A stretch of DNA of 64,000 bases from Streptomyces sp. SID12488 (GTDB lineage Bacteria > Actinomycetota > Actinomycetes > Streptomycetales > Streptomycetaceae). The translations under genes and the position numbers were made by a program. This document shows positions 22,255 through 29,153 of the stretch, in pieces. The notes beneath the pieces are model-generated. The model did no database searches, was not told the origin of the DNA, and saw nothing but the letters and a program-made list of their open reading frames with translations. Every line of letters starts with the position of its first letter. Within the stretch, counting starts at the first letter, position 1. The DNA lies in the NCBI RefSeq assembly GCF_010548275.1, contig NZ_JAAGLT010000002.1:186001-250000 (forward strand), read 5' to 3'.

Positions 22255-23252
22255 GGCTTCTGCTCTCCGCTTCCACGGGGGGTCAGGACGGTGCCGAGCT
22301 CGACCCGGCGGGGTGGTCCGCTCTCGCCCGCGATCCGGGCCAGCAGCAGTCGGGCGGCCTCGCGGCCCATCTCGTAGGCGTCCCCGGACACGACCGTCAC
22401 GGGGGTCGGCAGCAGGTCGGCGAACGGGAAGTCGTCGAAGCCGACCAGGGCCAGGCCCTGCTCCGGGCCCATGGCGCGCAGGGCGCCGTGGGTCAGGAAG
22501 TTGGTGGTGGTGAACAGCGCCGTGGGACGCCGGTCCGGGGGCAGCGCCAGCAGTTCGGCGGCGGCCTGCTCGGCCTCGGCCCGGGTGCCGTGCTCGAGCC
22601 TCGCGACCAGAGCCTCGTCGACCTCGCCGAAGGCGCCGCGTACGGCGTCCAGGTAGCCGTCGAGACGGCGGCCCGTGGTGTAGTAGCTGGCCGCTACCAG
22701 GACGCCGATCCGCCGGTGACCGGCGGCGATCAGATGCTCGGTGGCCTTGCGGGCGCCCCCGTGGTTGTCCAGCAGCACGGTGTCCGCGTCCAGGCCCAGC
22801 GCGGGCCGGTCCAGGAAGACCACCGGGGTGCCCTGGGCGACCTCGCGGCCGAGATAGCCGTAGTCCATCGCCCCCGGCACGATCAGCAGCCCGGCGACGC
22901 GCTGCCCGAGCAGGTCGTCGATGCCCCGGCGCTCGGCCTCGGGGTCCTCGTCGGAGCTGGCCAGCACCACGTTGTGGCCGTGGGCGCGGGCCACGCCCAT
23001 GACGCCGTTGGCGATCGAGCCGTAGAAGGGGTTGGTCAGGTCGCCGACCAGCAGCGCGAGCGTGGTGCTGCGCTGGCCGGGGCGCAGGCTCCGGGCGAGG
23101 TCGTTACGGCGGTAGCCGGTCTCGTCTATGGCAGCGCGCACCCGCTCCGCGATCGCGGGGGAGACCGTCTCGTCACCGTTGACGAACCGGGAGACGGTCT
23201 TGATCGACACCCCGGCAAGGGCGGCGACCTCCCGCATGGTGGGCGTTCGCAT
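22251..23252 (-). CDS. LacI-family transcriptional regulator of the mannoside locus
   Basis: A 333-residue repressor with an N-terminal LacI helix-turn-helix (TMREVAALAGVSIKTVSRFVN) and hinge helix (YRRNDLARSLRPGQ), then a sugar-binding domain (TLALLVGDLTNPFYGSIANG, GLLIVPGAMD, ALVGFDDFPFADLL). Its start was set at MRTPTMRE, 11 bases after a GGAG; two in-frame starts lie just upstream (23261 and 23279). It is the first gene of the ABC operon. Three copies of ACAACGTTGT in the divergent region are its probable operators, so it likely represses both itself and the GH125 gene until a sugar binds. Confidence 0.92.
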   Translation of the reverse strand: MRTPTMREVAALAGVSIKTVSRFVNGDETVSPAIAERVRAAIDETGYRRNDLARSLRPGQRSTTLALLVGDLTNPFYGSIANGVMGVARAHGHNVVLASSDEDPEAERRGIDDLLGQRVAGLLIVPGAMDYGYLGREVAQGTPVVFLDRPALGLDADTVLLDNHGGARKATEHLIAAGHRRIGVLVAASYYTTGRRLDGYLDAVRGAFGEVDEALVARLEHGTRAEAEQAAAELLALPPDRRPTALFTTTNFLTHGALRAMGPEQGLALVGFDDFPFADLLPTPVTVVSGDAYEMGREAARLLLARIAGESGPPRRVELGTVLTPRGSGEQKP

Positions 23253-23318
23253 GTCCGGCATCACTCCGAAAAGGGTCACTTGGGTGTCGCTGTGTGCCGC
23301 ACAGCAAACCTCCGTGAA

Positions 23319-23328
23319 ACAACGTTGT
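23319..23328. promoter_or_regulatory. LacI-type operator ACAACGTTGT, site 1
   Basis: Perfect 10-base palindrome, 67 bases upstream of the LacI start. LacI-family operators typically have such a central CG. Its centre lies 73 bases from that of site 2. Confidence 0.72.
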
Positions 23329-23391
23329 CAATGGATTGGAACAGGGATTTTGCATGCCTTGCGGATTGCGGGGCCCGGTTTGTATGGTCTG

Positions 23392-23401
23392 ACAACGTTG
23401 T
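23392..23401. promoter_or_regulatory. LacI-type operator ACAACGTTGT, site 2
   Basis: Identical palindrome, about 60 bases upstream of the GH125 start and 16 bases from site 3 (centre to centre). Confidence 0.72.
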
Positions 23402-23407
23402 TTCAAA

Positions 23408-23417
23408 ACAACGTTGT
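23408..23417. promoter_or_regulatory. LacI-type operator ACAACGTTGT, site 3
   Basis: Identical palindrome, 45 bases upstream of the GH125 start; flanked by AAA on the left and CTC on the right. Confidence 0.72.
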
Positions 23418-23462
23418 CTCAGTGGATGAGAAGTGCTGTGAGAAGTGTGCGAGAGGACGATC

Positions 23463-24809
23463 ATGCTGGCTGTCAGTGACCCGGAGGACGGGCTGCCGGA
23501 AGGCCTCCGCGCCCTGCGCGCCGACGTGCACCGCGAGCTGCGCTCCCTCGACCCGCGCGCCGCCGACCGCTTCACCCGGCTGCTGACCGGCACCTGGGGC
23601 GGGGCGATGCGCCCGCTCCCCGACGGCGAGGTCTTCGTCCTCACCGGCGACATCCCCGCGATGTGGCTGCGCGACAGCACCGCCCAGGTCCGCCCGTACC
23701 TTCTCGCCGCCGACGACCCCGCCGTCGCCGCCGCGCTCACCGGCGTCCTGCGCCGCCAGCTGCGATACGTCCTCGCCGACCCGTACGCCAACGCCTTCAA
23801 TGCCGCGCCCGACGGCTCCGGAGCCGGCCACATCGACGAGCCGACGCCCGACCCGCTGGTCTGGGAGCAGAAGTACGAGGTCGACTCGCTCTGCGCCCCG
23901 CTCCAGCTCGCCTACGGCATCTGGCGGGCCACCGGCAGCCTCAGCCACCTCACCTCCGACGACCGCTTCGTCCGCGCCGCCCACCGGATCATCGCCCTGT
24001 GGCGGGTCGAGCAGGACCACGAGAACCGCTCGCCGTACGAGTTCCGGCGCCTCGGCGACTACGAGTACGACACGCTGCCGCGCGGCGGCCGGGGCGGACC
24101 GACCGCGCCCACCGGCATGACCTGGTCCGGCTTCCGCCCCAGCGACGACCGCTGCGAGTACGGCTATCTCGTCCCGGCCAACGCCATGGCGGCCGTCGCC
24201 CTCGCCGGCCTCGCCGAACTGGCGGCGGCGATCGGCGACACCGAACTGGTCGCCGACGCCACCGCGCTGTCCGGCGAGATCGCCACCGGCGTACGTACCC
24301 ACGGGGTGACCGCAGGGGCAGACCCTCGGGTGTACGCGTACGAGGTCGACGGTCTCGGCGGGCAGTCGCTGATGGACGACGCCAACATCCCGAGCCTGCT
24401 CTCGCTGCCCTACCTGGGCTGGTGCGACCCGGGCGACCAGCTCTACCTGCGCACCCGCGAGTTCGTCCTCAGCGACGCCAACCCCTTCTACTACGCGGGC
24501 GGTTCGGCCGCCGGAATCGGCAGCCCGCACACCCCGCCCGACCACGTCTGGCCGCTCTCCCTCACCATGCAGGCGCTGACCAGCGACGACGAGTCCGAGC
24601 GGGTCCGTCTCGCCGAGCTGCTGCTGCGCACCGACGGGGGCACCGGGTCCGTGCACGAGAGCTTCCACGTCGACGACCCCGCGAACTTCACGCGCCCCTG
24701 GTTCGGCTGGGGCGACGCACTCTTCGCCGAGCTGCTCCTCGACCTCACGGGACGCTCGACGGCGCGCCTGCACCCGAGCCTGTCCACCACCGAACGGCCC
24801 TCACGATAA
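23463..24809 (+). CDS. Glycoside hydrolase family 125 exo-alpha-1,6-mannosidase
   Basis: A 448-residue metal-independent alpha-mannosidase of family GH125, which trims alpha-1,6-linked mannose. Family words are present in order: FVLTGDIPAMWLRDS near residues 58-72, WEQKYEVDSLC, GMTWSGFRPSDD (containing the general-acid Asp), NPFYYAGG and SVHESFHVDD (containing the proposed base Glu). No signal peptide is seen, so it acts in the cytoplasm on imported oligosaccharides. The ATG follows GAGAGGA; the open frame begins earlier at a GTG without such a site. It is divergent from the LacI-ABC operon and probably shares its control. Confidence 0.9.
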   Translation: MLAVSDPEDGLPEGLRALRADVHRELRSLDPRAADRFTRLLTGTWGGAMRPLPDGEVFVLTGDIPAMWLRDSTAQVRPYLLAADDPAVAAALTGVLRRQLRYVLADPYANAFNAAPDGSGAGHIDEPTPDPLVWEQKYEVDSLCAPLQLAYGIWRATGSLSHLTSDDRFVRAAHRIIALWRVEQDHENRSPYEFRRLGDYEYDTLPRGGRGGPTAPTGMTWSGFRPSDDRCEYGYLVPANAMAAVALAGLAELAAAIGDTELVADATALSGEIATGVRTHGVTAGADPRVYAYEVDGLGGQSLMDDANIPSLLSLPYLGWCDPGDQLYLRTREFVLSDANPFYYAGGSAAGIGSPHTPPDHVWPLSLTMQALTSDDESERVRLAELLLRTDGGTGSVHESFHVDDPANFTRPWFGWGDALFAELLLDLTGRSTARLHPSLSTTERPSR

Positions 24810-24855
24810 GGACACTTCAGCTCTCCCGGCGGCGGCGGTCGCTACGATCTGCGGC

Positions 24856-25650
24856 GTGTGCGCAAACATTGTGGTCGCCGAAGACGACGCGAAACAGGCC
24901 GAACTGGTGCGCCGCTATCTGGAGCACGAGGGTCACACCGTCACGGTCGTCGTGGACGGCCGGGCGGCTCTGGAGACGGTCCGGTACCAGGAACCCGACC
25001 TGGTCGTCCTCGACGTGATGATGCCGAGAGCCGACGGCCTCGACGTCGTACGGATCCTGCGCGCCGAAGGCCGGGAGGTGCCGGTGCTGATGCTGACGGC
25101 CCGCAGCACCGAGGACGACCTGCTGCTCGGCCTCGACCTCGGCGCCGACGACTACATGACCAAGCCGTTCAGCCCACGCGAACTGACGGCCCGGGTAAGG
25201 ACGTTGCTGCGCCGCAACCGGCGCGGCACCGACCCGGCTCCCGCGACCGGATCCCTGCCCGTCCCTGTCCCCGGCCCCGGCCCCGCTCCCGCCCCGGAGC
25301 CCGAAGCGACCTCGGACGAGAAGGTGTTGGCGGTCGGCGCGCTCAGGGTCGATCCCGTGCGGCACGAGGTGTCGGTATCCGGCACGACCGTCGAGTGCAC
25401 GCCCGGTGAGTTCCGTATCCTCGCGGCGATGGCGGCCGAGCCCGGCCGGGTCTTCACCAGGGCGCGGCTCCTGGACGAACTGCACGGCTTCGACAAGTAC
25501 ATCAGCGGCCGGACCGTCGACGTGCACGTCATGAACCTGCGCAAGAAGATCGAGCGCGCCCCACGGCGGCCGGCCCGCCTCGTCACCGTCTTCGGCGTCG
25601 GCTACAAACTGACGGACCCCGCGAAGAACGTGCGCCATGCGTCGTCCTGA
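24856..25650 (+). CDS. OmpR-family response regulator
   Basis: A 264-residue two-component regulator. The receiver has the acidic pair in VVAEDDAKQ, the phosphoacceptor Asp in LVVLDVMMPRADG (about residue 55), the switch Thr in MLTARS and the Lys in MTKPFSP. A Pro/Ala-rich linker of about 35 residues precedes a winged-helix DNA-binding domain (TVECTPGEFRILAAMAAEPG, SGRTVDVHVMNLRKKIE). The GTG start gives only a two-residue lead into the first strand and has no clear ribosome binding site, so the mRNA could be nearly leaderless. It overlaps the kinase gene by 14 bases. Confidence 0.92.
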   Translation: MCANIVVAEDDAKQAELVRRYLEHEGHTVTVVVDGRAALETVRYQEPDLVVLDVMMPRADGLDVVRILRAEGREVPVLMLTARSTEDDLLLGLDLGADDYMTKPFSPRELTARVRTLLRRNRRGTDPAPATGSLPVPVPGPGPAPAPEPEATSDEKVLAVGALRVDPVRHEVSVSGTTVECTPGEFRILAAMAAEPGRVFTRARLLDELHGFDKYISGRTVDVHVMNLRKKIERAPRRPARLVTVFGVGYKLTDPAKNVRHASS

Positions 25651-27724
25651 CAAGGGAGGTGCGGCGGGGGCTGCCCGGCTGCCGCTCCGCAAGAGCCTGG
25701 CGGGGCGGCTGTTGACCGTGTCGGCGCTGGTGGCCTCGTGCTCGGTCGCCGGGACCGCCTGGCTGGCCGTGCAGACGACCTCCGTCGCGATCCGCCAGGA
25801 GCAGGGGCAGACCCTCAAGTCCGACGCGAAGATCTACAACACCCTCCTCGGCTACGCGGCCACCCACCCCGACTGGAGGGGCGTCGACACCACCGTGCGA
25901 GAGCTGGCCGGTGAGTCCGGGCGCCGGATCGTGCTGACCGCGGAGAACCGACGCCCGTTCGTGGACTCGGCGGTCTCGGCCGACTCGCGCTCTGCTGGCG
26001 GCAGTTCCACCTCGGCTCCGCTCGCATCGCAGCCCTCGGCGGTCGTGGACCCCCGCGCCGTCGACCCCGTGCTCGTGCCCGACGCCGCCGGGGCCGGCGC
26101 CAACCGCGTCGATCCACGGGCCGTGGGGCCCTTCCGGCTGCCCGCGAAGGAACGCGACGCACTGCGGAAGGCCTCCGTCCGGAGGGTGGAGTGCCTCAGC
26201 CAGATGGGTATCGCCGCCGACGTCGTCGAGAACCCGGGCGGACGGCCCCGCGTCCAGTTCGTGAGCGACGAGACCGAGGGCGGGACCGACAGCGTGACCG
26301 ACCGTGACATGGCAGCGAAGTGTCTGTCGTCCTACCCGGTCGGTCCCACCGCGACCGAGCGGAAGGCCCTGAGCGCCCTCAACCAACTGGCCGACGCCTG
26401 CCTGAAACGACAGGGCCGCACCGCCGTGAAACTGAACCTGGACCTGTCCTGGGACCGGAGTTACGGGTACGGACGGGACGACGCGGCCCCCGTCGCCGAG
26501 GACGGCCTCAGCGATCGGGAGGCGAAGGCCCTGGCCGCCAAGAAGGCGGAGGACGCCGCGACGGCCCAACGCGAGGCGGCATCCGGCGGCGCACTCGACT
26601 ACGCCCCCGGCGAGATCCGCGACAGCGCGTACGACCGGGCCGTGGCCGACTGTGTCGACAGCGCCCGCCGGGAACAGCTCACGGGCTATGTCGCCGATCC
26701 CGCACTGCTGTTCATCGACGGCCCAGGAGCCGCCGGCGTGCCCGGCTTCGACCTCTCCCGGGCCAACACCGCACGCATCGCCGGTGTCACCGCCCTGGTC
26801 CTCGCCCTCACTGTCGGTGCCTCGGTACTCGCGGGAGCCAGGCTCGTACGCCCGCTGCACGCGCTCACCGGCGCCGCCCAGCGGATGCGGGAGGGCCTGG
26901 ACGCGACTCCGGTGCCCGTGCCCGTCGTCTCGGACAACGAGATCGGGCGGCTGACGGCGGCCTTCAACGACATGGCCGCGCACCGGGCCCGCCTGGAGGA
27001 GCAGCGCAAGGTGATGGTCAGCGATGTCGCCCATGAACTGCGGACGCCGCTGAGCAACATCCGGGGCTGGCTGGAGGCGGCCCACGACGGACTGGCCGTG
27101 CCGGACCCGGCGTTCGTCTCCTCGCTCCTGGAGGAGGCGGTGCAGCTCCAGCACCTCATCAACGACCTCCAGGACCTCGGCGCGGCCGACGCGGGCGCCC
27201 TCCGGCTGCACCGCAAGCCGGTACGGATCGACGAGCTGCTCGGCCAGGTCGCCTCCGCGCACCAGGGGTTGGCCGAGCCGGCGGGCGTCACCCTCACCCT
27301 CCTGCCGGCCCCGCCCGGCACCCCTCGCCCACCGCTCCTCGACGCCGACCCCGTACGGCTGCGCCAGACCGTCAGCAACCTGCTCTCCAACGCTGTACGG
27401 CACACACCGGCCGGCGGCACGGTGACCCTGCGCCGGTACGTCACCGACGCGGGGGACGAGCTCGCCGTCGAGGTGTCCGACACGGGCTGCGGCATCCCGG
27501 CGGGCGATCTCCCGTATGTGTTCGACCGTTTCTGGCGGGCGGAGAAGTCCCGCAACCGCAGCACCGGCGGCAGCGGCCTCGGCCTGGCGATCGTCCTCAA
27601 GCTCGCCGAGGCCCACGGCGGCACGGTGGACGTGGCGAGCACGGAGGGTGAGGGGGCAACCTTCACCCTGCGGTTGCCGGTGGGGTCCGCCACCGGCCCT
27701 GATGGGATGACGACAGCGCTCTGA
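25637..27724 (+). CDS. Membrane sensor histidine kinase with large extracytoplasmic domain
   Basis: A 695-residue kinase, partner of the preceding regulator. A membrane helix lies at about 17-37, then about 340 extracytoplasmic residues, a second helix at about 378-398, a HAMP region, the phosphoacceptor His in VSDVAHELRTPLSN (about 465), and an ATPase domain with N box VSNLLSNAVRH, G1 VSDTGCGIP, F box FDRFWR and G2 GSGLGLAIVL. The sensor part is rich in charged and Ala residues and includes LAAKKAEDA, a word nearly repeated in the secreted protein encoded next. The signal sensed is unknown; the neighbours point to the cell surface. Confidence 0.92.
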   Translation: MRRPDKGGAAGAARLPLRKSLAGRLLTVSALVASCSVAGTAWLAVQTTSVAIRQEQGQTLKSDAKIYNTLLGYAATHPDWRGVDTTVRELAGESGRRIVLTAENRRPFVDSAVSADSRSAGGSSTSAPLASQPSAVVDPRAVDPVLVPDAAGAGANRVDPRAVGPFRLPAKERDALRKASVRRVECLSQMGIAADVVENPGGRPRVQFVSDETEGGTDSVTDRDMAAKCLSSYPVGPTATERKALSALNQLADACLKRQGRTAVKLNLDLSWDRSYGYGRDDAAPVAEDGLSDREAKALAAKKAEDAATAQREAASGGALDYAPGEIRDSAYDRAVADCVDSARREQLTGYVADPALLFIDGPGAAGVPGFDLSRANTARIAGVTALVLALTVGASVLAGARLVRPLHALTGAAQRMREGLDATPVPVPVVSDNEIGRLTAAFNDMAAHRARLEEQRKVMVSDVAHELRTPLSNIRGWLEAAHDGLAVPDPAFVSSLLEEAVQLQHLINDLQDLGAADAGALRLHRKPVRIDELLGQVASAHQGLAEPAGVTLTLLPAPPGTPRPPLLDADPVRLRQTVSNLLSNAVRHTPAGGTVTLRRYVTDAGDELAVEVSDTGCGIPAGDLPYVFDRFWRAEKSRNRSTGGSGLGLAIVLKLAEAHGGTVDVASTEGEGATFTLRLPVGSATGPDGMTTAL

Positions 27725-27825
27725 CAGTTTCCTCACAAGTGGCCGTCAGGGTGGGGTCATGCCCGGAACCTGGTGCGGATCGGCAACCAGGAACGACCAA
27801 GCCGGGCTGGAACTGGAGCCCTTAC

Positions 27826-28221
27826 ATGTCCCGCCGTCTCACCCTGCGCCCGCTGAGCACTCTTCGCATCGCCGTCCTGACCGGCGTCGCGGCCGGCGCG
27901 CTGCTCGTCCCGGCCACCGCGGCCTTCGCCACCGACCCGACTCCGACGCCGGGCGCGACCGACTCGACCTCGGCCGACAAGGAGGCCCTGGCGAAGAAGA
28001 AGGCCGAGGACGCCAGGACGCTCAAGGAGGCCGAGGCCCGGAAGGCCATGGAAGCCCAGAAGCGCGGAGGCTACCCGCGTGGCGGTGTCGCCGCGGGCGA
28101 GGCCCCCGCCAAGGACGACAACACCGGCACGCTCATCGGCTCGGCCACGGGCGCGCTGCTGCTCGCGGGCGCCGGCACCTACGTACTGCGCCGCCGCACC
28201 ACGGCCCGCCGCGAAGGCTGA
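27826..28221 (+). CDS. Small secreted Ala/Lys/Glu-rich protein with C-terminal membrane anchor
   Basis: A 131-residue protein with a signal peptide (positively charged start, hydrophobic core, cleavage near TAAFATDP), a helical charged middle (LAKKKAEDARTLKEAEARKA), and a C-terminal hydrophobic helix ending in RRRTTARR. This layout is that of a sortase substrate, but I see no LPxTG or LAxTG motif before the helix, so it may simply stay membrane-anchored. The ATG follows TGGAG. It lies between the two-component genes and a sortase gene, which makes a role as target of either system likely. A strong hairpin follows. Confidence 0.72.
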   Translation: MSRRLTLRPLSTLRIAVLTGVAAGALLVPATAAFATDPTPTPGATDSTSADKEALAKKKAEDARTLKEAEARKAMEAQKRGGYPRGGVAAGEAPAKDDNTGTLIGSATGALLLAGAGTYVLRRRTTARREG

Positions 28222-28261
28222 CCCGGCAGCACTGCCTCTCGTAACTACCTCTCGTACGAAA

Positions 28262-28295
28262 CGGTGGCGCCGCCCTTCACCAGGCGGCGCCACCG
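28262..28295. terminator. Strong hairpin between the secreted protein and sortase genes
   Basis: Arms of 13 bases (28262-28274 and 28283-28295, core GGTGGCGCCGCC) pair perfectly around an 8-base loop. No U tract follows, as is usual in Streptomyces. Confidence 0.75.
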
Positions 28296-28336
28296 CGCGT
28301 TCCGGTGAATCCCCGCACCCTGTTCTGGAGCCCGCG

Positions 28337-28972
28337 TTGCCCTCTGCACACCGTCCGGCCCTGTCCCGGGCCCGCCTCGCGACCCTCACCCTGCTGACCC
28401 TCGTCAGCGTGCTCACCGGCTGCTCGGCCGGCCCCGACCCGACAGTGCGGGTCGCCCCCACCGCCTCCGCCTCCGCACCCGGCGCTGCGAAGTCCGAGCA
28501 GCCCGCGGCTCCTGACGCTCCGGCGGCTCCGGCTGCCCCGGCCGAGGTCGCCGTCCCCTCCGTGGGGATCACCAGTTCGCTGATGGAGCTGGGCCTCAAC
28601 ACGGACGGGACGGTCGAGGTCCCGCCGGCCGAGAAGGGGATGACCGCGGGCTGGTACACGGGCGGCGCCGTGCCAGGTGCGGTCGGCGCGGCCGTCATCA
28701 TCGGCCACAACGACACCCACCTCGGCAGGGCCGTCTTCCACGACCTGAAGAAGATCAAGGTGGGTGCGGACATAACCGTCACCGACGCGACGGGAAAAGC
28801 CCTCCACTTCACCGTCAAGGCCACGGAGAGCGTCAGCAAGAACGCCTTCCCGACGGAGAAGGTCTACGGGCCGACCCAGGAACGTGCTCTACGGCTCATC
28901 ACGTGCGACGGCGACTTCGACGCGCAGGGGCACCCGGTCGACAACCTCATCGTGTACGCGACAACGAGCTGA
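28337..28972 (+). CDS. Class F sortase with an N-terminal lipobox
   Basis: A 211-residue transpeptidase-like protein. The catalytic His is in IIGHNDTH, the Cys in LRLITCDG, and the conserved Arg is probably in the same RLITC segment or the final strand; the beta-barrel starts with VAVPSVGITSSLMELGLN. Residues 10-30 are a signal sequence that ends in VLTGCSAG, an apparent lipobox, so it may be a lipoprotein rather than a type II membrane protein. The TTG start follows TGGAG. Class F sortases of actinobacteria have poorly known substrates; the gene before it encodes a possible one. Confidence 0.85.
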   Translation: MPSAHRPALSRARLATLTLLTLVSVLTGCSAGPDPTVRVAPTASASAPGAAKSEQPAAPDAPAAPAAPAEVAVPSVGITSSLMELGLNTDGTVEVPPAEKGMTAGWYTGGAVPGAVGAAVIIGHNDTHLGRAVFHDLKKIKVGADITVTDATGKALHFTVKATESVSKNAFPTEKVYGPTQERALRLITCDGDFDAQGHPVDNLIVYATTS

Positions 28973-29153
28973 GGGTTGTAAACGTGTCCGGTTCGCCCTG
29001 CCGTCACGAGTAACGTCCGGACCATCCCTGCGTGAAGTCTCAAGTATTGGCCACAAGTTGCTCGATTGTGTGCGCCACCCGTCCCTCCAGCACCTAATCT
29101 CCCTCCAAAACCATTCGACGGGGGACAGACGGAGAACAGGCGAGCTGAGGACC

